Source: Methylovirgula sp963708155 (GTDB lineage: Bacteria; Pseudomonadota; Alphaproteobacteria; Rhizobiales; Beijerinckiaceae). From it: a stretch of DNA of 64,000 nt. The notes under the pieces are model-generated. The model was not told the DNA's origin and did no database searches. It saw only the letters and a program-made list of their open reading frames with translations. A program made the position numbers and the translations under genes. Shown in pieces: positions 1-8,476 of this stretch; within the stretch, counting starts at the first letter, position 1; every line of letters begins with the position of its first letter. The stretch is taken from assembly GCA_963708155.1 (NCBI GenBank), contig OY970183.1, forward strand, positions 2,480,001 to 2,544,000, written 5' to 3'.

Positions 1-2
1 CG

Positions 3-983
3 AACAAGCTCGAAGTCGTCCCCGGCGACGATCCGAAGCGGCTTGCAACTATCATCGCCGAGCCGCTGGAGCGCGGTTTTGGTGTTACGCTCGGCAATTC
101 GCTGCGGCGAATTCTTTTGTCGTCGCTGCAGGGCGCGGCGATTACCTCCGTGCATATCGACGGCGTGCTGCACGAATTCTCGTCGATTCCCGGCGTGCGC
201 GAGGACGTGACCGACATCGTCCTCAACATCAAGGACATCGCGATCAAGATGCAGAGCGAAGGTCCGAAGCGCATGGTCTTGAAGAAGACCGGCCCCGGCA
301 AGGTGACCGCCGGCGATATTTCGACGGTTGGCGATGTGCAGGTATTGAACCCCAACCTCGTCATCTGCACGCTCGACGAAGGCGCCGAAATCCGCATGGA
401 ATTCACGGTCAACACCGGCAAGGGCTATGTGACCGCGGATCGCAACCGCAGCGAAGACGCGCCGATCGGCCTCATTCCGGTCGACAGCCTTTATTCGCCG
501 GTGCGCAAGGTGAGCTACCGCGTCGAGAACACCCGCGAAGGGCAGATTCTCGATTACGACAAGCTCACCCTGCAGATCGAGACCGACGGCTCGGTTTCGC
601 CCGAGGATTCGGTCGCCTATGCGGCGCGCATCCTGCAGGACCAGCTCAACGTCTTCGTGAATTTCGAGGAGCCGCGCCGCGAGGAAGTGACGCCGTCTAT
701 TCCGGAGCTCGCCTTCAACCCGGCGCTGCTGAAGAAGGTGGACGAGCTGGAGCTGTCGGTGCGTTCGGCGAACTGCCTGAAGAACGACAACATCATCTAC
801 ATCGGCGATCTGATCCAGAAGACCGAGGCGGAGATGCTGCGCACCCCGAACTTCGGCCGCAAGTCGCTCAACGAGATCAAGGAAGTGCTCGCCCAGATGG
901 GTCTGCACCTCGGCATGGAAGTCACCGGCTGGCCGCCGGAGAACATCGACGAACTCGCCAAGAGGTTCGAAGAGCATTATTGA
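3..983 (+). CDS. rpoA: RNA polymerase alpha subunit (5' partial)
   Basis: Alpha subunit of DNA-dependent RNA polymerase, which forms the assembly dimer and binds promoter UP elements and activators. The open frame runs in from the window edge, and about a dozen N-terminal residues are missing compared with the usual length of about 339. The N-terminal dimerisation domain is visible (LGNSLRRILLSSL near the start), then a linker, then the helix-hairpin-helix C-terminal domain (SANCLKNDNIIYIGDL, with TPNFGRKSLNEIKEVL). It ends at TGA 981-983, and rplQ follows 87 bases later as in the conserved ribosomal operon end. Confidence 0.97.
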   Translation, partial: NKLEVVPGDDPKRLATIIAEPLERGFGVTLGNSLRRILLSSLQGAAITSVHIDGVLHEFSSIPGVREDVTDIVLNIKDIAIKMQSEGPKRMVLKKTGPGKVTAGDISTVGDVQVLNPNLVICTLDEGAEIRMEFTVNTGKGYVTADRNRSEDAPIGLIPVDSLYSPVRKVSYRVENTREGQILDYDKLTLQIETDGSVSPEDSVAYAARILQDQLNVFVNFEEPRREEVTPSIPELAFNPALLKKVDELELSVRSANCLKNDNIIYIGDLIQKTEAEMLRTPNFGRKSLNEIKEVLAQMGLHLGMEVTGWPPENIDELAKRFEEHY

Positions 984-990
984 GTAACGG

Positions 991-1014
991 AGCCCTCTCC
1001 CTCGGGAGAGGGCT
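991..1014 (+). other. hairpin between rpoA and rplQ
   Basis: A perfect 11-bp inverted repeat (991-1001 with 1004-1014) lies eight bases after the rpoA stop. There is no T-run after it, so it does not look like a strong intrinsic terminator. It could be an mRNA-processing or stability hairpin that partly uncouples rplQ from rpoA. Confidence 0.5.
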
Positions 1015-1070
1015 TCTGATAACGACACCCGGCCGTACCTTGGCACGGCGGCCGCATAAGGAGACTGGCC

Positions 1071-1382
1071 ATGTATCACGGTCGCGCGAAGCGCCGCTTC
1101 AATCGCACGCACGAGCATCGCAAGGCGATGTTCGCCAATCTGTCGCAAGCTCTTATCAAGCACGAGCAGATCGTCACCACGCTGCCGAAGGCGAAGGATC
1201 TCCGCCCGGTCGTCGAGAAGCTTGTCACGCTCGGCAAGCGCGGCGATCTGCACGCCCGCCGCCAGGCGATCTCGCAGATCAAGGATGTCGATCTCGTTCG
1301 CAAGCTCTTCGACGTGCTTGGTCCCCGCTACAAGACCCGCAACGGCGGCTATACGCGCGTGCTGAAGGCGGGCTTCCGCTAA
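1071..1382 (+). CDS. rplQ: 50S ribosomal protein L17, interrupted by an in-frame stop
   Basis: L17 of the large ribosomal subunit. The start ATG at 1071 follows an AAGGAG ribosome site. The N-terminal basic region and core (NRTHEHRKAMFANL, HEQIVTTLPKAKDLRP, LGPRYKTRNGGYTR) are well conserved. The frame stops at TAA 1380-1382, exactly where family members have Tyr in the motif GFRYGDN. Reading through, the same frame continues GDNAALAVIEFVDRD and ends at TGA 1485-1487, which would give a normal length of about 138 residues. L17 is normally essential, so a base-call error (TAC or TAT read as TAA) is more likely than a real truncation. The intended gene is 1071-1487. Confidence 0.9.
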   Translation: MYHGRAKRRFNRTHEHRKAMFANLSQALIKHEQIVTTLPKAKDLRPVVEKLVTLGKRGDLHARRQAISQIKDVDLVRKLFDVLGPRYKTRNGGYTRVLKAGFR

Positions 1383-1538
1383 GGCGACAATGCGGCATTG
1401 GCGGTGATCGAATTCGTCGATCGCGATGTCGAGGCGAAGGGCAAGGATTCGGGGCCGGTGAGGGAAGAGGCTGCGGCCGAGGCATGAGCGCCGGGCCGGG
1501 CATCGCCAGGCGCGGTCATCGGCGGTCCGAAATGGATT

Positions 1539-1877
1539 TTGCGTTTTGAAGGGGCGGCGCTGGCTATCGGCGCCGCCTTTTTCTTTTGGCGCGACGGCGG
1601 CTCGTGGCTTCTTTTCGCGCTTCTGTTCTTTGCGCCGGACCTGTCGTTCCTGGCTTATATTGCTTCGCCCCGGGTCGGTGCCTTTGTCTATAATCTTGTC
1701 CATACGAGCATCGGACCGCTGGCGCTGCTCGGGCTCTCGGTCGCCTTGCCAAGTCATCTCTGCCAGACGATCGCCCTGATCTGGCTCGCGCATATCGGTG
1801 CGGATCGGGCTTTGGGCTATGGGCTAAAATATGCCACGGGCTTCGGCGATACGCATTTGGGCCGCATTGGCCGCTAA
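1539..1877 (+). CDS. DUF4260 family membrane protein
   Basis: Small integral membrane protein of 112 residues with three to four hydrophobic segments. The C-terminus (GYGLKYATGFGDTHLGRIGR) matches the conserved end of the DUF4260 family as I know it. The start is a TTG at 1539; no in-frame ATG gives a better fit. It lies alone between rplQ and htrA on the same strand. No function is known for the family and none is inferred here. Confidence 0.7.
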   Translation: MRFEGAALAIGAAFFFWRDGGSWLLFALLFFAPDLSFLAYIASPRVGAFVYNLVHTSIGPLALLGLSVALPSHLCQTIALIWLAHIGADRALGYGLKYATGFGDTHLGRIGR

Positions 1878-1960
1878 AACATCGCGGGGGCCGGCGCGCG
1901 AGCGCCAGATCGGCTTCTCCTCAGTTTATTTGGAGTCATCTGCGTCGAAATGAGGATCGC

Positions 1961-3373
1961 ATGAGCAGGACATTTCGAGTGGGGATCGTGTTGGCGCTGA
2001 CATTCGGAGTGGCGTTCACGAGCGCGCGTCTCGCGGCCGAGCCGGCCGTGCCGAACTCGGCGGCTGAGATCACGCTTTCATTTGCGCCTATAGTCAAAAA
2101 AGTCGCGCCAGCCGTCGTCAATGTCTATGCGTCGCGGACCGATACGCAGCCGCGCAATCCGCTATTCGACGATCCGGTCTTCCGTCATTTCTTCGGCGGC
2201 GATTCCGAAGAAGGCCGTCCCGGCGGTCCGACGGCGCAATCCCTTGGTTCGGGTGTTCTGATTGATCCGAGCGGTCTCGTCGTCACCAATTATCACGTCA
2301 TCGAAGGCATGACGGATGTGAAAGTCGCGCTCTCCGACCGACGCGAACTCCCCGCGCAGATCGTCCTGCGCGATCAGCGGACCGATCTCGCCGTGTTGCG
2401 GCTGAAAGGAAAAGGGCCGTTCCCCTATATGGAGTTTGATGATTCCGACAAGCTCGAAGTCGGCGATCTCGTGCTCGCCATCGGCGATCCCTTTGGCGTC
2501 GGTCAGACGGTGACACAAGGCATCATCTCGGCGCTGGCGCGGACGGAGGAGGGCATTTCGCACTACGGCTTCTTCATCCAGACCGACGCGGCGATCAACC
2601 CCGGCAATTCCGGCGGCGCGCTGGTCGATATGCGCGGCCGCCTCATCGGTATCAATTCGGCGATTGTCTCGCAGACGGGCAGTTCGGTCGGGATCGGCTT
2701 CGCCATCCCATCCGACATGGTGAAAGTGATCGTCGCGACAGCCATGAGCGGCCGCTCTGCCGTGCGGCGGCCGTGGCTCGGTGCCGGCTTACAGAACGTG
2801 TCGAAGGATATTGCCAATTCACTCAATCTCGACCGGCCGGCCGGCACGCTGGTCACCGATGTCACGCCGAAAAGCCCGGCTGAGGCCGCAGGTCTCAAGC
2901 AGGGCGATTTGATCATCTCCGTCGATGGGCAGCCTACGGATGATGTCGAAGCTTTCAGCTATCGCTTCGCGACCGCGCCCCTCGGCAGCAAAGTCACCCT
3001 GTCGGTCCTTCGCGACAGCAAGCCCCTGACTCTGACGCTGAAAGCCGAACCGGCGCCTGATCTGCCGCGCGATCCCATCAAGATTGCCGGCTCTTCGCCC
3101 TTTTCCGGCGCCACTGTCATCAATATCTCGCCGGCAGTTGCCGAGGAATATTCGCTGGATGCAGCCCGCCAGGGCGTCGTCATCAGTGATGTCGATGATA
3201 AATCGCGCGCCGCCGGTCTGAACCTGCAAAAAGGCGATGTCATCATCTCGGTCAATGACAAGAAGATCGAGACGACGCGCGATCTCCAGCAGGCGACAAC
3301 CGGCGATCATTATTTCTGGAAGATCAGCATCGGCCGCGGCAATCAGATCATCACCACGGTGATTGGCGGATAG
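1961..3373 (+). CDS. HtrA/DegP-family periplasmic serine protease
   Basis: Periplasmic quality-control protease of 470 residues. It has an N-terminal signal peptide (about residues 1-26, hydrophobic core LALTFGVAF), a trypsin-like domain and two PDZ domains. The triad is visible as His112 (TNYHVIEG), Asp142 (TDLAVLRL) and Ser217 (INPGNSGGAL). PDZ1 covers roughly 280-365 and PDZ2 roughly 385-470. The position downstream of rplQ and upstream of rarA is the usual one in this order. DegP, DegQ and MucD types cannot be separated from sequence alone. Confidence 0.92.
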   Translation: MSRTFRVGIVLALTFGVAFTSARLAAEPAVPNSAAEITLSFAPIVKKVAPAVVNVYASRTDTQPRNPLFDDPVFRHFFGGDSEEGRPGGPTAQSLGSGVLIDPSGLVVTNYHVIEGMTDVKVALSDRRELPAQIVLRDQRTDLAVLRLKGKGPFPYMEFDDSDKLEVGDLVLAIGDPFGVGQTVTQGIISALARTEEGISHYGFFIQTDAAINPGNSGGALVDMRGRLIGINSAIVSQTGSSVGIGFAIPSDMVKVIVATAMSGRSAVRRPWLGAGLQNVSKDIANSLNLDRPAGTLVTDVTPKSPAEAAGLKQGDLIISVDGQPTDDVEAFSYRFATAPLGSKVTLSVLRDSKPLTLTLKAEPAPDLPRDPIKIAGSSPFSGATVINISPAVAEEYSLDAARQGVVISDVDDKSRAAGLNLQKGDVIISVNDKKIETTRDLQQATTGDHYFWKISIGRGNQIITTVIGG

Positions 3374-3384
3374 GGCCGTTCGCG

Positions 3385-3429
3385 TCTCATCCTTCGAGAC
3401 GGCCGCCGTGCGGCCTTCTCAGGACGAGG
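3385..3429. repeat. interspersed palindromic repeat, family A
   Basis: An imperfect palindrome whose arms begin CTCATCCTTCGAGACGG and end CTTCTCAGGACGAG, with a GC-rich core (GGCCGC/GCGGCC). It lies in the gap between the convergent htrA and parA genes. The same consensus, a CTCATCCT stem with a GC-rich loop, is familiar from intergenic regions of many Rhizobiales genomes. Confidence 0.7.
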
Positions 3430-3511
3430 GGCGAAATGCAGCAACTTCCCGCGTGCTGAAAGGCAAGCGCAGCTTGCGACTGGATGCACGAGGCCAGTTT
3501 CGCCGTTCGCC

Positions 3512-4171
3512 CTACGCCGCGCGGCGCGCGCCTTTTTCGGCGTGCTTGAGGCGGCTCAGGCGCCGCTTCAGCGACGACCAGAGGTGGCGCACTTCCTCGG
3601 CGGCCTTACCCTCGGTATCGATCTCGGTCACGCCCATGCCTTCGCGCGCGGCTTCCTGGTAATCGACGCGGGCGACGACGAACGGCCGCAGCAGGCCACC
3701 CATTGCTTCGACCGCCGCGGCGCCGTCGCTGACGCGCTGGCTCTCCTGCAAGGGCGGGCACTGGTTGAGCACGAAGGCGTAGTCCTTGCTCAGGGTTTTG
3801 AGTTTGCCGCGCGTGGCCTCGCTCGCCCAGATGTCGAAGATCGTCGGCCGGGCGGGGATCAGGCAAAGGTCGGCGGCGCGCATGGCGGCGTCGGCCGCGG
3901 GGGAGTCGGTGGCGGGCGTATCGACGATGACGAGCGTGACACGGCCGCGGGCCAGCGCGGCGATCGCCGCGTCAAGCTTGGCCGCCATCACCGCCTCGAC
4001 CGGCATGTTCTTGTCCTGGCGGCGATGGCCCCATTTGAGCAACGACTTCTGCGGGTCCATGTCGATCAGAAAGACGCGCTCGCCGGCTTCCTGCGCGGCG
4101 ACGGCGAGGCAGGCAGCCAAAGTGCTCTTGCCCGACCCGCCCTTTTGGTTGACCAGTGCGACCACACGCAT
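3512..4171 (-). CDS. orphan ParA-family ATPase
   Basis: MinD/ParA-type ATPase of about 219 residues. The deviant Walker A motif is KGGSGKST near the N-terminus (signature lysine present), followed by IDMDPQKSLLKWG and the Walker B-like VIVDTPATDS. The start is taken as ATG 4171 because GGAG lies about ten bases upstream; the longer GTG start at 4186 would overlap that ribosome site. No parB or parS-like partner is adjacent, so this is an orphan rather than the chromosomal parAB pair. Such orphans often position protein cargo, but the cargo here is unknown. Confidence 0.85.
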   Translation of the reverse strand: MRVVALVNQKGGSGKSTLAACLAVAAQEAGERVFLIDMDPQKSLLKWGHRRQDKNMPVEAVMAAKLDAAIAALARGRVTLVIVDTPATDSPAADAAMRAADLCLIPARPTIFDIWASEATRGKLKTLSKDYAFVLNQCPPLQESQRVSDGAAAVEAMGGLLRPFVVARVDYQEAAREGMGVTEIDTEGKAAEEVRHLWSSLKRRLSRLKHAEKGARRAA

Positions 4172-4340
4172 ATGACGATGCTCCACGATTCGATGAAATT
4201 ATACTTGCTTTCAATTCTCATCGAAACGTTAACTGGCTGATAAAGAGTTGCATTTGGCGTTCACATCTGCGCGGGAATATTCTGCGCGCGAGCCAATTTG
4301 CTCTTCATTTCCGGGGCTTTCGCGCCCAAATTGAAGTAAT

Positions 4341-5649
4341 ATGTCCGATCTTTTCGCCGCCGCTCATTTGTCCGATCAAGCGCCCCATCCGCTGGCGGAC
4401 CGGCTGCGTCCGCGCCACCTCGATGAGGTTGCGGGGCAGGATCATCTCCTGGGGCCGGACGGGGCGCTGACGCGGCTGATCCGCGCCGGCTCGCTTGGCA
4501 GCCTGATTTTCTGGGGGCCGCCCGGCACCGGCAAAACAACGGTCGCCCGGTTGCTGGCGCAGGAAACAAAGCTCGCCTTCGTGCAAATCTCGGCCATCTT
4601 CTCCGGCATCGCCGAGCTCAAGAAGGTTTTCGAGGAGGCGCGCAAGCGCCGCGCCATCGGCCAGGGGACGCTTCTCTTCGTCGATGAAATCCATCGTTTC
4701 AACCGGACGCAGCAAGACAGTTTCCTGCCGGTTATGGAAGACGGCACGATCACCTTGATCGGCGCGACGACGGAAAATCCGAGCTTTGAACTCAACGCCG
4801 CGCTGCTCTCGCGCGCCCGCGTTCTCACCTTCCGCGCCCTGGACGAGGCGGCGCTCGAAAAGCTGCTGGCGCGGGCGGAGACGGTCGAGGGCAAAGAACT
4901 GCCGCTGACCCCGGAAGCCCGCGAGACCTTGCTGCGCATGGCCGACGGCGACGGGCGCGCCGTGCTGACGCTGGCCGAGGAAATCTGGCGGGCCGCGCCG
5001 CCCGCGCCGCTCGATGTCGCCGGCCTGACCGAGATCGTGCAGCGCCGCGCGCCGATCTACGACAAGGCACAGGAGGGTCATTACAATCTTATCAGCGCGC
5101 TGCATAAATGCGTGCGCGGTTCCGATCCCGACGCGGCGCTCTATTATCTCGCCCGGATGCTCGATGCCGGTGAGGCGCCGCTTTTCATCGCCCGGCGCAT
5201 CGTCCGCATGGCGATCGAGGACATCGGGCTTGCCGACCCGCAGGCGCTTGTCGTCGCCAATGCGGCCAAGGACGCCTATGACTTTCTCGGCTCGCCCGAG
5301 GGCGAGCTGGCGCTTGCCAACGCCGCTGATCTATGTCGCGACCGCGCCGAAATCGAACGCTGCCTATCGCGCCTATGGCGCCGCGAATCGTCTTGCCAAG
5401 GAACACGGCTCTCTGATGCCGCCGAAGGTCATCCTCAACGCGCCGACGAAATTGATGAAGTCGGAAGGCTATGGCTCGGGTTATGAATATGATCACGACT
5501 CGCCTGAGGCTTTCTCGGGCCAGGATTATTGGCCGGAGAAACTCGGACGGCAGAACATCTACGAGCCGGTCGAGCGCGGCTTCGAGCGCGAAATCAAGAA
5601 GCGGCTCGAATATTGGGAAAAGCTGAGGAAGGAACGGGGAAGGTCGTGA
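4341..5649 (+). CDS. rarA: replication-associated recombination protein A (frameshifted here)
   Basis: RarA/MgsA AAA+ ATPase, related to clamp loaders, acting at stalled forks. Walker A is GPPGTGKTT near residue 60 and Walker B is LFVDEIHRF, followed by sensor and C-terminal tetramerisation regions. The first frame runs from ATG 4341 to 5486, but from about 5326 homology moves to the next frame (IYVATAPKSNAAYRAYG onward), ending at TGA 5647-5649. Removing one base in GCCGCTG near 5326 restores a 435-residue protein of normal size. The stop overlaps a GTG that probably starts the RluC-type gene. Confidence 0.9.
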
Positions 5650-6791
5650 GCGAAAAACAAGCGTCATTGCGAGCAAAGCGAAGCAATCCGGAAGCTAAGA
5701 CTGGATCGCTTCGGCGCGATGCGCCTCGCGGCGACGCGGTTCATGGCTCGGTGCAGACCTTCACAGTCACCGAAGACGAAGAGGGCATGCGGCTCGACCG
5801 CTGGTTCAAACGGCGGCTGCCGACGCTTTCGCTCTCGCATCTCAACAAAATCGTCCGTACCGGGCAGGTGCGCGTCGATGGCGGGCGGGTCAAGACAGCG
5901 ACGCGGCTCGCCGCCGGCCAGAAGGTGCGCGTGCCGCCGGTCGATGTGGCGCCGCCGCCGGCGAAACAGCAGGTGATCTCGGAGGCCGATCGCCGCGCCA
6001 TCCGCGACATGGTCCTCTACGAGGACAAGGATCTGATGGTCCTCAACAAGCCCTTCGGCCTCGCGGTGCAGGGCGGCTCGGGAACCAAGCGCCATATCGA
6101 CGGCATGCTGGCCTCGCTCGCCAATGAAAAGGGCGAGCGCCCGGTGCTGGTGCACCGGCTCGACCGCGACACGTCGGGTGTCTTGCTCGTCGCCAAACGC
6201 GCGGGCATCGCCGCCAAGCTCGGCGAGATTTTCCGTTCGCGGCAGGCGCAGAAAATCTATTGGGCGCTGGTCGAAGGCGTGCCGAAGCCGGCGCAGGGGC
6301 GCATTTCGCTTTTTCTCGCCAAGGGCGAGGGCATGGGCGACGCGCGGGCCGAGGCGAAAGCGCAGAAGGATCGCAGCGGCCTCGAGAAAATGCGCATCGC
6401 CAAACATGGCGAAGAGGATGCGCAGCATTCCGTCACTTATTACGCCGTGGTCGACAAGGTCACGCCGCGGCTCGCTTGGCTGTCGATGAAGCCGATCACC
6501 GGCCGCACCCATCAATTGCGCGCCCATGCCGAGGCGATCGGCCATCCGATCATCGGCGATCCGAAATATTCCGGCGCCGCGAATGACCCGCGCCGGCACG
6601 ATCCCGCGCGGCAAATCCCGGATGCCGTCGAGCACAAGCTGCATCTTCTCGCGCGCCGGCTGGTGCTGCCGCATCCGCGCGGCGGCACGCTCGACGTGAC
6701 GGCGCCGCTGCCGCCGCATATGCAGAAGAGCTTCGAGCTCTTCGGCTTCGACGTGAAGCAATACGACCCGATCGAGGCCGCGCCGGAATAG
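5646..6791 (+). CDS. RluC/RluD-type 23S rRNA pseudouridine synthase
   Basis: RluA-family pseudouridine synthase that converts uridines of large-subunit rRNA. An S4 RNA-binding domain (DEEGMRLDRWFKRRLP, IVRTGQVRVDG) precedes the catalytic domain with HRLDRDTSGVLLV, which carries the catalytic Asp, and PITGRTHQLRAHAEAIGHPI. GTG 5646 is chosen because it overlaps the rarA stop as GTGA and has a GGGGAAGG stretch upstream. That start gives 381 residues, and about 30 N-terminal residues are then encoded by a palindromic repeat. An alternative GTG at 5751 would skip the repeat but lacks a clear ribosome site. The stop at 6791 abuts the convergent malic enzyme stop. Confidence 0.9.
   Translation: MSEKQASLRAKRSNPEAKTGSLRRDAPRGDAVHGSVQTFTVTEDEEGMRLDRWFKRRLPTLSLSHLNKIVRTGQVRVDGGRVKTATRLAAGQKVRVPPVDVAPPPAKQQVISEADRRAIRDMVLYEDKDLMVLNKPFGLAVQGGSGTKRHIDGMLASLANEKGERPVLVHRLDRDTSGVLLVAKRAGIAAKLGEIFRSRQAQKIYWALVEGVPKPAQGRISLFLAKGEGMGDARAEAKAQKDRSGLEKMRIAKHGEEDAQHSVTYYAVVDKVTPRLAWLSMKPITGRTHQLRAHAEAIGHPIIGDPKYSGAANDPRRHDPARQIPDAVEHKLHLLARRLVLPHPRGGTLDVTAPLPPHMQKSFELFGFDVKQYDPIEAAPE
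5661..5740. repeat. interspersed palindromic repeat, family B (copy 1)
   Basis: Left arm GCGTCATTGCGAGCAAAGCG followed by AAGCAATCC, and a degenerate right arm CTGGATCGCTTCGG through GGCGACG, form an imperfect palindrome of about 80 bases. The same left arm recurs at 59434 inside dnaE2. Depending on the start chosen, it is either in frame in the N-terminus of the RluC-type gene or in the rarA-rluC junction. Confidence 0.8.
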
Positions 6792-8432
6792 TCAGACCGC
6801 GAAGGCCGGATAGACCGGCTTATAGGCGCAGGCGCGGATATGGGTGGCGATGTCGGCGGGGCGCGGAACGCCGGCGAGATCGTGGTCATAGATATATTCG
6901 GCGACGCGCGTGGCGACATGCAGCGAGGCTTCGAGAATTTTGCTCTGCGGCGGATAGATCAGCCCATCCGCGAGATTCTTCTCCGTCACCTGTTCGGCGA
7001 CCGCCTTGGCCGCGACGATGAACATTTCTTCGGTCACGCGCTTCGCCTCGGTCGCAAATATCGCCATGCCCATCGCCGGGAAGATATAGACATTGTTGCC
7101 TTGGCCGGGCGTGAAGCTCTGGCCTTCGATTTCGACCGGCGGAAACGGGCTGCCGCTCGCGAAGATGGCGCGCCCCTGCGACCAGCGATAGGCTTCCTCC
7201 GCTGTGCATTCCGAACGCGAGGTCGGGTTGGAATAAGGAAAGATGATCGGCCGCTTGTTGATGTCGGCCATTGTCTCGATGACGGCCTGATTGAACAGTT
7301 TCGGCACGGTGCTGACGCCGATGATGCCGGTCGGGCGAAGCTCCTTGATCGCATCGACGAATTTGGCGACGGGCGCATGTTCAAGCGCGAACGGACGTTG
7401 AAAATCGGCAAGGTCGTTGCGCGAGCGGATGACGAGCCCGTTGATATCGAAGAGCACGTTGCGGGCGCGCGCCGCCTTGAGGTCGAGACCCTCCAGCGCC
7501 ATCGCCTGGCTGATGAGTTCGGCGATGCCCGTCGCGGCCGAACCGCCGCCGAGAAAGAGAAAGCGCTGCTCGGTGAGCTTCTGCTTTGAAATCCGCAGGG
7601 CCGCGAATATGCCGGCGAGCGCCACCGCCGCCGTGCCCTGAATATCGTCGTTATAGGTGCAGATCCTGTCGCGATAGAGCTCGAGGATCGGCACCGCGTT
7701 GAAATTGGCGAAATCCTCCCATTGAATGCAGCACTTGGGATAAAGCTCCTGCACCGCCTGAACGAATTCGTCGATGAAGGCAGCGTAGTCCGCGCCGCGG
7801 ACGCGCTTTTGGTTGAGGCCGAGATAGAGCGGGTCTTCGAGCAGTTCGGGATTGTTGGTCCCGACATCGAGCGTGATCGGCAGGCAATATTGCGGCGGAA
7901 TGCCGGCGCAGGCCGTGTAGAGCGAGAGCTTGCCGATCGGAATGCCCATGCCGCCGACGCCGAGATCGCCGAGTCCGAGAATTCGCTCGCCATCGGTGAC
8001 GACGATGAAGCGCACATCCTTCTGCGGCCAATGGCTGAGCAGTTCCTTGAGCCGCCCGCGCGCCGAGATTGGCAGATAGAGGCCGCGCGGCACGCGGAAA
8101 ATCTGATCGAACTTCTGGCAGGCTTCGCCGACCGTCGGCGTGTAGACGATCGGCATGAAGGTCGCCGGGTCCGACATCAGGATCGCGTAATAGAGCGTCT
8201 CGTTACGCACCTGAAGGTCCGACAGAAACATGTATTTCTGCAGATTGTTGTCGAGGTTCGAGAGCTCGGCGTGGATGCGTGCCATCTGCAGTTCGAGAGT
8301 CACCGGCCGCGGCGGCAGCAGACCTTCGAGATTGTAGGCGCGGCGCTCGGCTTCGGTGAAGGCGGTGCCTTTGTTGAGCCGCGGCGTGCGGAGCAGCTCA
8401 TAGCCGACGGTTCTGAGTTCCGTGGACATCAT
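6792..8432 (-). CDS. maeA: NAD-dependent malic enzyme (SfcA/MaeA type)
   Basis: Oxidative decarboxylation of malate to pyruvate and CO2 with reduction of NAD(P). At 546 residues it has the size of the large SfcA-type enzymes. Seen are the N-terminal malic domain (VYTPTVGEACQKF, VVTDGERILGLGDLGVGGMG), TYNDDIQGTAAV, and the nucleotide fold FLGGGSAATGIAELI, with SNPTSRSECTAEEAY. It is the last gene of a ppc-fumC-maeA operon, 44 bases after fumC. NAD is preferred in most relatives, but cofactor use cannot be read from sequence here. Start ATG 8432 or the next codon, 8429. Confidence 0.9.
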   Translation of the reverse strand: MMSTELRTVGYELLRTPRLNKGTAFTEAERRAYNLEGLLPPRPVTLELQMARIHAELSNLDNNLQKYMFLSDLQVRNETLYYAILMSDPATFMPIVYTPTVGEACQKFDQIFRVPRGLYLPISARGRLKELLSHWPQKDVRFIVVTDGERILGLGDLGVGGMGIPIGKLSLYTACAGIPPQYCLPITLDVGTNNPELLEDPLYLGLNQKRVRGADYAAFIDEFVQAVQELYPKCCIQWEDFANFNAVPILELYRDRICTYNDDIQGTAAVALAGIFAALRISKQKLTEQRFLFLGGGSAATGIAELISQAMALEGLDLKAARARNVLFDINGLVIRSRNDLADFQRPFALEHAPVAKFVDAIKELRPTGIIGVSTVPKLFNQAVIETMADINKRPIIFPYSNPTSRSECTAEEAYRWSQGRAIFASGSPFPPVEIEGQSFTPGQGNNVYIFPAMGMAIFATEAKRVTEEMFIVAAKAVAEQVTEKNLADGLIYPPQSKILEASLHVATRVAEYIYDHDLAGVPRPADIATHIRACAYKPVYPAFAV

Positions 8433-8476
8433 TCAGTTCCAAATTCGTTCGCATTGAATCGATCGGCAAGATGAAA

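Noticed and set aside
980..1549. Open frame of 189 codons over rplQ
   Set aside because: Shadow of rplQ in another frame; Arg/Ser-rich with no family features, while the rplQ frame carries clear L17 sequence.
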